Of a stretch of DNA of 64,000 nt, positions 55,314 to 64,000 are shown in pieces. Below the pieces are notes generated by a model. It had not been told where the DNA came from and did not search any database. It saw only the letters and a list, made by a program, of their open reading frames with translations. Where the stretch lies: the NCBI RefSeq assembly GCF_047663525.1, contig NC_092617.1, positions 4,840,501-4,904,500 of the forward strand. Direction: 5' to 3'. This DNA comes from Anas platyrhynchos (Eukaryota; Chordata; Aves; Anseriformes; Anatidae). Numbering within the stretch: position 1 is the stretch's first letter; each line of letters begins with the position of its first letter. The position numbers and the translations under genes were made by a program.

Positions 55314-56240
55314 ATGTGTAACAGAAGCTCCATCACTGAGTTCCTCCTACTGGCATTCACAGACACACGGGAGCTGCAGCTCCTACACTTTGGGCTCTTC
55401 CTGGGCATCTACCTGGCTGCCCTCCTGGGCAACGGCCTCATCCTCACTGCCATAGCCTGCGACCACCGCCTCCACACCCCCATGTATTTCTTCCTCCTCA
55501 ACCTTGCCCTCAATGACTTGGGCTGCATCTCCACTACTCTGCCAAAAGCCATGACCAATTTGCTCTGGGACACCAAGGCCATTCCCTATTCAGGATGTGT
55601 TGCACAGCTCTTTCTTATAATCTTTTTGAATTTAGCAGAACTTTCTCTTCTCACTGTCATGGCCTATGACCGCTACGTTGCCATATGCCAGCCCCTGCAC
55701 TACGGGAGCCTCCTGGGGTGTAGAGCTTGTGCCCAGATGGCAGCAGCTGCCTGGGGCAGTGGCTTTTTCCAAGCTGTGCTGCACATTGCCAATATATTTT
55801 CACTGCCTCTCTGCTGTGGCAATTCCCTCAGCCAGTTCTTCTGTGAAATCCCCCAGATCCTCAAGCTCTCTTGCTCAGACTCGTACATAAGGGAAGTTCA
55901 ACTGACTACTGTTACTGCTTTTCTATTGTTGGGGTGTTTTGTTTTCATTGCTCTGTCCTATGTGCAGATCTTCAGGGCTGTGCTGAGGATCCCCTCACAG
56001 CAGGGACGGCAAAAAGCATTTTCCACATGCCTCCCTCACCTGGCTGTGGTCTCCCTCTTTCTCAGCACAGTTATCTTTGCCCACCTGAAGCCCCCATCTA
56101 TTTCCTCCCCTTCCCTGGATGTTGTTCTGGCATTTCTGTACTTGGTGGTGCCTCCAGTAGTGAACCGCTTCATCTACAGCATGAGGAACAAGGAGATCAA
56201 GGTTGCCATGTGGAAAGTGATGACTGGGTGGTTTTCTTGA
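55314..56240 (+). CDS. olfactory receptor OR7, family-14-like, intact but variant TM7 motif
   Basis: A 308-residue odorant receptor starting MCNRSSITEF, 16 bases after the acceptor. MAYDRYVAICQPLHYG (Q where sisters have K) at 116-131, KAFSTCLPHL at 234-243. The TM7 motif is NRFIY (284-288; AAC CGC at 56163-56168) instead of NPLIY: the proline is replaced by arginine. It is the most diverged of the seven (TM3 LFLIIFLNLAELSLLTV; LALNDLGC in TM2; the loop-2 segment CCGNSLSQFFCEI) and pairs with OR4. The frame is complete, but the motif change raises doubt about signalling. An ATTAAA lies near 56422. Confidence 0.92.
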   Translation: MCNRSSITEFLLLAFTDTRELQLLHFGLFLGIYLAALLGNGLILTAIACDHRLHTPMYFFLLNLALNDLGCISTTLPKAMTNLLWDTKAIPYSGCVAQLFLIIFLNLAELSLLTVMAYDRYVAICQPLHYGSLLGCRACAQMAAAAWGSGFFQAVLHIANIFSLPLCCGNSLSQFFCEIPQILKLSCSDSYIREVQLTTVTAFLLLGCFVFIALSYVQIFRAVLRIPSQQGRQKAFSTCLPHLAVVSLFLSTVIFAHLKPPSISSPSLDVVLAFLYLVVPPVVNRFIYSMRNKEIKVAMWKVMTGWFS

Positions 56241-56749
56241 GCAGTATATTACCTGCCTTCTTCTGTAAATCACTTGTAATGTTATTCATGATAGGCAAAG
56301 CCAGTGGGTATTATGTTCTTGTGTTGTTATTGGTGTTCTGTTTTTTTTTTTCCTCCATTTTATTTTATCAAATATTTTCCAAAAGAAATATAATTTTTCA
56401 TTTTGCTGAGTATTTAAATGAATTAAAGTGCCTTTTTTGTCTTATATCCTTCCTCTGAGACGTTTCCTGTGGCTGCAGAGTCAGTGCCTGTGTGCAGAGG
56501 TGGAGGGGAAAAGAGTCATGGCCCAGCATTCAAACCCGAGAGCACCAGTGCTTGGTCCATGCAGAGCTGCTCTCCTGCCACTGACACCCTCTCCTGCTGA
56601 GCCCTGCTGGCGGAGTAAGGCCTGGCTGCTTCTGTAGCTTGGTGCCAGTGCTGCTGTGAGGCTGTGCTGGGACTGCAGGCATAGACAGGCAGTGGGCACA
56701 TGAGTGACACAGCTGGCCTCCAGAACAGCATTTCCCTCCTAAAAGGGCC

Positions 56750-57470
56750 ATGCCTGAAGGCTCACGTCATCTTTCGGAGTTGCTGTCACATCAGAACGTT
56801 CTCAAAGAGAGTCCCAAAGGCTCCCTGACACATAGGATGTGCTGGGAGAAGAGCAGGGCCTGTCCAGGTGCAGGAGAGACACAGGAACAGAAACCCTTTG
56901 CAGCTGCTGCTACCTGCAGGCACATCGTACGCACATGGAGGGAGGAACAAGAGCAAGCACAAAGGCCATCAGCTATCCCTAGGGGTGTCATGAAGGCCAG
57001 TGGGGCAGAGTGTCTTCAGGTCCCTTTATCCCGAGTATAACAACCATGGGGCATCTGCCTGAATAGCAGAGAATAGTCCAGGGGGAAGGCACCTTCAGAG
57101 ACCGTCTAGTCCAAAGTGCGAGACTTGAATGCAGCTCTGCAATGTGTTTCCTTGAACCCTCAAGGTCTCTGTGCCCATTCCTCATGCTGTGGGGCATCTC
57201 AGAGGAGGACAGAGCAAGGCGATACACCCACCACAGGGCTGAGGTGCCTCCCAGCCACTGGCAGTGGCTGCAGGAGCCAGAGGGACCCTGCAAGTGCTGC
57301 AGTGCACTGTGTGTGTGCAAGGCAGGGACTCGTGTCTCTGTGCAGCCCAGTGTGGATGAGCAGTGCACGAGGCCAGCTCAGATATGGGCTCCTCACAGAG
57401 CCTTGACCATTTCTCTGTGTAGAATTCCAGTAATTACCCCCAGTGTTCCCATGAAATTTTTGTCTCCCTC
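56750..57470 (+). repeat. duplicated block H downstream of OR7
   Basis: Matches 40440-41015 after OR5. Contains atgaaggccagtggggcaga (56990-57009), a short CR1-like scrap near 57070-57120 (not seen in the OR5 copy) and ggcagtggctgcaggagcca. Bases 56241-56750 between the stop and this block have no recognised feature. Confidence 0.6.
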
Positions 57471-57534
57471 CTTGCACAGGTTCATTGCAAATGCTTCTCT
57501 CACGCTACTCTGCCTTTTGGACTGGTGGTGACAG

Positions 57535-58320
57535 CAAACTGGTGGCTGTTGGTGACAGCCAACATGGCTTCACACAGGGCAGATTGTGCCTGACAAACTT
57601 GGTGGCCTTCTACGATGGGCTTACAGCATTGGTGGAGAGGGGAAGAGCACCTCACATCGTGAACTTTGACTTGTGCAAATCATTTGACACTGTCCCACAC
57701 GATAGCCTTGTCTCTCGATTGGAGACACATGGATGTGATGGATGGATCACCTGGTGGGTAGGGAATTGTCTGGATGGTCACCCTCAAGGAGCTGGAGTCT
57801 ACAGCTCAATGTCCAAGTGGAGGTCAGTAGAGTGGTGTTCCTCAGAGGTAAGTATTGGGGCCAGCACTGTTTAACACTTTGTCAGTGACATGGACAGTGT
57901 GACTGAGTGCAGTCTCAGTGAGTGTGCTGATGACACCAAGCTGGGTGGTGCAGTCAATACACTGAAGGGAAGGGATGATATGCAGATGGACCTGGACAGG
58001 CTTGAGAGATTTTCCTGTGGGAACCTCTTGAGGTTCACAAAGGCCAAGTGCAAGGTCCTGCAGCTGGACTGGGGCAATCCCAAGTACAAATACCGGCTGG
58101 GTGGAGAATGGGTAGAGAGCAGCTCTGAGGAGAAGGACCTGGGGTACTGGTGGATGAGAAGCTCAACCTGTGCCGGCAACGTGAGTTTGCAGCCCAGAAA
58201 GCCAACTGCAGTTGGCCTAAAGGGGGCCTAAAAGAGGGTGCTTTAAAATTAGGTATAAGGAAGACATTCTCTCCTTTGGGGGTGGTGGTCAATGGAACAG
58301 GTTGCCCAGAGAAGTTGTGT
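57535..58320 (+). mobile_element. CR1 LINE fragment, old
   Basis: The plus strand encodes decayed CR1 polymerase: HGFTQGRLCLTNLVAFYDGL, then VNFDLCKSFDTVPHDSL (57656-57706) and a CADDTKLGG box (57927-57953), broken by a stop near 57870. The tail continues into aatggaacaggttgcccaga at 58292-58311. The sequence is further from the young CR1 copies at 25489 and 49636. Confidence 0.88.
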
Positions 58321-58756
58321 CAACCCACCCCTTGCTCCTTCGTGGCCAGAAGCCTCCCATGCCAAACCACGACAGAACTCCGCCCTCCCCCCACCCCCCC
58401 CACCCCACCCCCCCCCGAAAGTTGCTTTTTAACCTCATCTTTTCTGCATGGGGCCTCCTCTGCACCACAGAACCCAGTCTCAGCTCCCACTTTGCCACAA
58501 GCGCTTTGCATGGGTGCTACACGGCCTAACACTACCATGTCCTGCCCTGGCTCTGCCATCCCGCTGGGCAGACTTGAGGGTGACAACAGCAAAGGGATAC
58601 ATTTGGGTGTGGAACGTGGGGCCCGGCAGAGACAAGGAGTCGAAGGAGAGGACAGGGCGAGGCAGCAAAGGCAGCATGAGCAGTGGTGTTGGTGCAGGGC
58701 CACGTTTGTACGAGGAGCCTGAGTGGGCAGCAGCTGGCAAGAGGCGAGGGTGATAC
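58321..58756 (-). repeat. inverted duplicate block I
   Basis: Inverse counterpart of 27014-27430. A C-rich run at 58383-58417 is an internal expansion not seen in the other copy. The junction with the candidate LTR at 58757 is shared. Confidence 0.65.
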
Positions 58757-59329
58757 TGTAAAAGCCAGTCAAAGTAACTCTCTAAGACTCAGTTTGGAGT
58801 TTTAGAAAACAGGCGTTCTTTTACGGAGGTGCTGGACACACAGGGGATCACTCCAGTGCTTACAGAACTGTTTGAGCTATAGGGCTTATATACAAGCAAA
58901 ACATACATGTTAATCACATTTCCCCAAAATATATTCATACCACTTCCTGTAACTCATTAAAATCAGTAAGTGTCGCTGACACATGCACATTTGTTTCCAC
59001 TGTCTCTCAGGGGTCTCTGGTGGTCATCAGTAGTCTTCCTCACTATGTTCGTTAGTTGAATCCAGTTCTTGACCATGCTCAAGCCATTGAAATCTTTCTT
59101 ATCTTATTCTTTCATCTCAGGTGTGCATACAAAGCTTAGGTGGTTACACATCCAAGGATATATGCATAGCATGAATTTCTCACCTAATCTTCTGACACAT
59201 GCTCTAGGCCTGGGTCACCTTGCCCTCAGTCTGAGATACAAGTCTGTAGGCTCTTATAGATAAAGCTGACTAATCAGTGACTAAAGTAACATCAGGGGTG
59301 AATGCTTCTAAATTTCCTTCTCTCTAACA
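58757..59329 (-). mobile_element. candidate solo LTR
   Basis: Starts TGTAAAAGCC and ends CTAACA, with TG...CA ends; 573 bp. Read on the minus strand there is a TATA-like gtatataagc at about 58882-58891. No exact target-site duplication is visible (gatac vs gaacc). The end is shared with 26945-27013, so at least that part existed before block I was duplicated. No internal genes. Confidence 0.45.
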
Positions 59330-60330
59330 GAACCTAGTAAAAGTTTCACCTATCTCCTAATGAAGCTTTTCAAATTTGAAGCCATTGTTCTTTCAAGGAA
59401 GAGACCATTTTTCCTTTCAGCTCAGTATCAAGGGGAGGCCAGGAAGCCCCTCCCAAGGCTGCTCATGTCACCAGAGACAAGGCCGAGGATGAGGGGAGAG
59501 AGGGGAATGGAAGGGCCATGGTGAGGTCCCTGCTGCATTGCTGGTTGCCCTGCAGAAGACGTGCTGGCCAGCAGGCCTTGTGAGGTCACTCAGCGCCTCA
59601 CAGAGCACCCCAAGGCAGCAGGGGTGGCACTGGAGAGGCGGGTGGCAGATCCCAGCCAGGGGCTGGCTGTGGGTCCTCTCTGCTGCAGCCGCCTGATGGC
59701 GCGTGGCAGGAGGAGGGCAGGCAGGGCTCGGGGCCACCATGCTCATGGTTCCCAGTTTCCTTACATGGTTCCTAACCTGAGACTTGTCCATCGACGGTAA
59801 GTGTTCCCTGCAGACGACCTTGTGAAACACTGGGATTTGGTGAATAATTCTCATTCAGTTTTCCAAGGAGAAGAGAGCCTCTCTTTCCCATCTTGTGATG
59901 CTCTGCTCTGCATCAGGGGCAGCACAGCTCCATACATCACAGCAGGCTTAGACCAGACTGCAGGAGCTCCTGACAGATGGAAATCTGCTTTCAGAGATGA
60001 TGGCACATTTTGGGTAGGGGTAAAGAGCATGAGAAAGGAAATCCACCATAATTTGGCTGTTTTGGAGGTCCAGAGTGGTGATGAGGAGAAAGAAATGCCA
60101 CTCCAAGGGCAGTGCTGTGGTGACTCAGAGGGTGTCTGCTTCAGCCCATGGCTTGTGTTTCAAGTCAGAGGCAGTAAGCATAAGGAGTCCCTAGTATGGG
60201 TAGGGAGATGCTGTGGTGGGGAAGCAGGTTGGATGTCTCCAGGCCACAGGGAAAATGGTTCAGGCATGCAACAGGGTAGGACAACCTGTGGGGAGATGTC
60301 CAAGGGCACTGGCAGGGCTGGAAGGCCCTG
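59330..60330. other. intergenic, no recognisable gene
   Basis: Bases 59640-59730 resemble 19010-19130. Bases 60130-60330 begin to resemble 53880-54050 (upstream of OR7). The open frame at 59801-60331 has no recognised domain. Confidence 0.4.
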
Positions 60331-60760
60331 ACACAGCAGAAGTCTTTGTCCCCATGGCTCTGGCTGTTGTCTCTACCACTGGGGCCTATGAGATGACACA
60401 TGGTGCTCCTGGCACTGGAACCATGTGGCCTCCTTGCAGTCCTGTGCACTGGAGTTGTACTGTTGTCCTTTAGTTGCCATCACACACCCCAGATCCCACT
60501 GCCCCTTGAAGAGCAGCATGAGGGACAGAAACTCTCTTACCAGAGCTGGGTGTCAGGCCTTGGTGATTGCTTTGATAAAACACATCAAGGTTTCCTTGCC
60601 ATCAGGGCCACCTTTACTTTGCCTTTGCCTGCCTATCATCACTGCCTCCCATTTCCTTTGCTAACAAGTCCATGGGGGAGCTGTGGTGGTAATGGCCCCC
60701 AGAGGGACCAATTAACACTCCCAGAATCTTCAGCATTTCTCCTGGCCTTAACCTCTTGAA
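60330..60760 (+). promoter_or_regulatory. orphan block B copy, no OR gene after it in the window
   Basis: Contains tttgtccccatggctctggc (60344-60363) and tggggcctatgagatgacac, as before OR7, and continues to a ctaacaagtccatgggggag word. No exon-1 donor of the GTAAG type and no OR sequence was found between here and 64000. Either the gene is lost, or it lies beyond the window. Confidence 0.4.
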
Positions 60761-61480
60761 CAGCCTGCGCTATCTCCTCTCAGCATCAGAGGTGCATGGA
60801 CTCAGCACCAAATACACCCTGGGGCTCAGCACAATGCGGAGAGCCCTCCTGTGCCCTCTTTCTGCCCAGCAGTTCATTCAAGGCTTCAAGGTTTTTACGT
60901 CTAATTGGGGAGATTTCAGAAAGCTAGTGAATGAAGCAGATTTCAATGAGCAGTTGATAATAAGGGAGCTTTCCCTTCAAGCTGGATTCTTTATTGATTT
61001 ATTTCAAATCCCTGCCCTCTTCCTTTGCTATTGATCCAGAGGGTCTCCTAAGAAGGCCTGGTCAGCTTGGAAAGGCAGTCCCTTGAGGCCAGGCACTTTG
61101 TGGGCAACCTTGCCTCCTCACCTCCCCAGCCCCACCATTTCTCTCAGGAGCCACCTGGGACTTGCAGCACTTCTCCTCCCATCAGACTTCTCCAGCCAGG
61201 GCTGCAGCTGCATGTTACAGCTCCTTTGCACCAACTACCAGCCTTTTTCCCCACAGAACTGCCTGCACGCAGGCACAGAAGGACTGCTCCCCATTGAAAA
61301 CCAACCAAAGTTAAGTGTGGTGCAGTTCAGTAAACAGTAAAACACTCTCCTCAGCTGTGTGCCCAGTGCAAGCTGCAGCTAATGAGGTTCACCTTCCCCA
61401 AGGGATGGCCATACAAGGACTGTTCTAGGCAGAGTGTTTGAAGTGATGAACACATGCTCTTTTATTTATTTATTTATATT
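60760..61480 (+). repeat. duplicated block A, diverged
   Basis: Resembles 17200-17680 (ctcctctcagcatcagaggt / ctcagcaccaaatacaccct). A TTTA microsatellite is at 61461-61480. No gene is recognised. Confidence 0.45.
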
Positions 61481-62510
61481 TTCTTTCCTATGTTGGAATA
61501 ATTTGTTCACCTTTCCAGGCAGACCTTGCTAGGTTCAGGGGCCCCTCTGTACTGGAGGTGTTTGCCTGGGGCTAGCAGCTGTCAAGAGGAGCTGTGGGAG
61601 ACCAGAGGCCCTCAGGAGCTGCAGGTGGAGGCTGGGCAGTGTGTCAAAGCATCAATATTGGCCATTTTTAACTATGAAAAAAAAGGAAAGCAGAATCACC
61701 AAAGTTTGTAAAAGTTGTAAATGTGCATCCATAAATTATCAATGCTTTAGAAGTTTGACTTTATTTCTGTTTAGTTTTGTTTTCTTTTTTATTTTTATTG
61801 ACATTTTCAAAACATTTCTAGTATTGTTAGGCCAACACCATTAAGATCATTCTGCATCTTGTACAAAGCCCTGTGCCCTATCCCTCCCCCCCCCCCCCCC
61901 AAAGAATCTTATCATATCCATGACAATTCACAGTCTTTACAAAAAAGTACATAACACTGAGATGTGGACCTTGCTGCACAGATGGAAGAAAGCAGGGCCA
62001 CGAACATGCATGAAATATTCACTTTTCCAGGTTACAGGTCCAGGAGATGTGGTAGTGTGGCAAAAGTAGTAAACATGCTTAGCTTTATGGCCAGGACAGA
62101 GTATGCGTTTCCCTCCAGGTAGGAAAGAAAATGAAAAATGAGACCGTCTCTGAGAGGAGCAGTGTGCAGAGGGAGAGAACTAACACCCCAGAAAAGCCCA
62201 GATCTCTTCCCACACCTCAGAGCACATCCAGGCAATGGACTTTCAGGTGCTTACGGCTGGAAGACAGGAGCTGGAGGTGTAATGCAGAGATGGCTGAGGC
62301 AGTGCCTCCCAGGCTACAGTTACAGCCAAGGGAGAAGAGGAGATGTTCACCTGCCTGGCGGTCCCCTACAACACAGGAGGATTCAGGCCCCACAGCATCT
62401 CCTCTGTCACCACCAGAAACTGGGCCTGAGGTCAAAGGACCATAAGGCATGTTGGCAGGGACCTCAGGAGGCCTGCAGCCCAAGCTGTCATAAGCACGGT
62501 CAGAACAGGC
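61480..62510. other. intergenic, no recognisable gene
   Basis: AT-rich then average sequence. A poly-C run of 14 lies at 61887-61900. The overlapping frames near 62130-62524 have no recognised domain. Confidence 0.35.
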
Positions 62511-62511
62511 T

Positions 62512-62905
62512 TTTCAGGGCTTGATCCTGTTGCATTTTGCAAAACCAGCAAAGACGGAGACTGCACAGCCTCTGGGTGACTCCTGGCTGAGCTCATGGTG
62601 AGAAGGCTTTTTACCTTCTCTCCAGCCTGAAGCTCTCCTCTTTCACCTTCACAGCTGTTGTCTTTTGTCCTCCCACCCTGAACCCAGCTGAAGATCCTGG
62701 CTCCGCATCCTCCACAACCCCCCCAGAGATACAGCCAGAGGAGGTCCCCCTTGCCCTGCCCTTCCCCAGGCTGGACAAGCCCAGCACCCTCAGCCTCTCC
62801 TCACAGGCAGAGTTCTCCAGAGCATCTTGGGGAGCCTGTGCTAAACCTGCTGCAACTTGCTGACATCCCTCCTGTCCTGGAGACCTGAAAATCAGGAGCC
62901 GTCTT
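62512..62905 (-). mobile_element. CR1 LINE fragment, old
   Basis: Minus orientation; the pattern ggagactgcacagcctctgg, then tgaagctctcctctttcacc, and ccaggctggacaagcccagc (62767-62786) is CR1 3'-half sequence of an older subfamily. No coding frame. 62906-63480 shows nothing recognised. Confidence 0.7.
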
Positions 62906-63479
62906 CTGGATCACGCCTTCCCTGCATCCCCTGGCCATTCCCAGCTCACACAGCCCAGTACACTGCTGGCTGTCCTTGCTGGTTACAATTCCTTTGTTAT
63001 TATCCTTCCTTCCTTTTCTGTCCTCTTCAACTGTTTTTACATTAACCGACAATTTCTTTCCATTTTCTGATTCTCTCCCATATCCCTGAGCACAGAGGAG
63101 AGGGAGATTTTTGGCAAAGACTAAGGAAAAAGAAGGCATGGAGTCCCTCAGCCCCATCTGTGCTTGTTGCTATGAAATGACTGCTTTGGCACTGAGGAGA
63201 TGTGAGGGGATGACTCCCATGAATGGCATGTTGGAATGGAAGGACGTGGGCTCTTTAGGAAGGACAGGCTGGGGACATGAGGAGTGGGCATCGCCCGCCC
63301 TGTCAAGGAGCAGCTGGAGTGCCTGCAGCTCTGCCTGGGGATGGGTGAGGAGCTGACAGGGAGCTGATGGGTCAGGGTTATAGGAGGGCATGGACAGGGG
63401 CATTGGAGTGGGGGTCTGCTACAGGCCACCTGATCAGGAGGAGCAAGCAAATGAGGCCCTCTTTTTTGTTTGTTTCTCC

Positions 63480-64000
63480 GGAGAGTATTTTGGGTGATGC
63501 AGTGTGCTTGGGTACCCTTGTGAGATGCTTGGCTACTGCAGGAAGTGGCCGATAAGCTCCCATGAGAAGACTGGTGCTCCAGGTGTTGTTTTGGAGCCCT
63601 GAGGAGATGCCTGGGTTTTCCACTCAGATGTTGGAGTGCAGTGGGGAGATTCTTGGGGACTCCAGGGAGGAGCTTGGGTGACCATGGCATGATCAGGACA
63701 GAACCAGGTGCACCAGGGAGATGTTAGTATGCCCCAGGGCTATGCTTATGTGCCTTAGGGAGGTTCTTGGTTGCCCCTCTTACACCCCAGGGAGGTTCCT
63801 AGTGCTCCAGAGAAAGCCTTGGGTGCTCTATGGAGATGTGTTGTGTTTCCAGAGACATATCTCTGTACCCCAGGGAGGTGTTTGTGAACCATGGGGAGGG
63901 GCTGGAGGTGCCGATGGGGGATCTCGGCTGTCCCTTGAGGTGCTTGTGCGCCCTGGGGAGATGTTACAATGCTCAAAGGATATGCCTGGGTGCCCGGGGG
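63480..64000. repeat. degenerate 21-22 bp minisatellite, continuing past the window end
   Basis: Units of roughly ccagggagatgcttggtgctc recur, e.g. at about 63659, 63713, 63757, 63787, 63829, 63851, 63873, 63893, 63914, 63936, 63954 and 63977. Spacing is mostly 20-22 bp. Because 21 is a multiple of three, long open frames on the minus strand result by chance. Confidence 0.65.

Noticed and set aside
63148-63690. 180-codon minus-strand frame at the right end
   Set aside because: Largely the translation of the 21-22 bp degenerate repeat and GC-rich flank; no domain.
1-64000. tRNA, rRNA or known small RNA genes
   Set aside because: No cloverleaf or rRNA core sequence was recognised by eye; a covariance-model scan would be needed to exclude small RNAs fully.

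Overview
The window looks like nuclear DNA of a bird. It holds seven uninterrupted, closely related olfactory receptor (OR) genes of the family-14-like type that is strongly expanded in birds. They sit in sequence rich in CR1 LINE fragments and ERVL-type retroviral remnants. No bacterial-style gene organisation, rRNA, tRNA or CRISPR array was seen. The species cannot be named from the sequence.

Layout: OR1 (2942-3877, -), OR2 (11924-12865, +), OR3 (20287-21246, -), OR4 (28189-29130, -), OR5 (39492-40430, +), OR6 (47760-48701, +) and OR7 (55314-56240, +). Neighbouring start codons are mostly about 7.5-8.3 kb apart. Each gene is part of a repeated cassette. From upstream to downstream the cassette contains: an E-F-C block (with a recurring open frame in C), block D, block B ending in a splice donor, a short intron, the single coding exon, and a downstream block (G or H). 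Cassettes occur in both orientations. OR3, OR4 and OR6 keep the most complete versions. OR4 and OR7 form a sister pair. At 60330-60760 a block B copy has no OR gene after it inside the window.

All seven genes share a two-exon plan: a non-coding 5' exon ending in GTAAG or GTGAGG, and an acceptor AG 14-25 bases before the ATG. The coding exon lies wholly in the second exon. This decides the starts of OR4, OR5 and OR6, whose open frames run further upstream. A broken OR of another subfamily lies at 6085-6680.

Mobile DNA: CR1 copies of several ages; three ERVL-derived remnants (4735-5900, 33045-36615, 50758-52389) with decayed gag/pol; an 864-bp LTR-type insertion at 45642-46505 with a visible target-site duplication and empty sites in sister cassettes; a second candidate LTR at 58757-59329; several microsatellites; and a degenerate 21-22 bp minisatellite running off the right end.

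I found no convincing new enzymatic or defence system. The points most worth a second look are the cassette architecture with its conserved 5' exon, the recurring open frame in block C, the substitutions in the OR TM7 motif, and the hidden OR pseudogene. Homology between blocks was judged by eye; no alignment was run.
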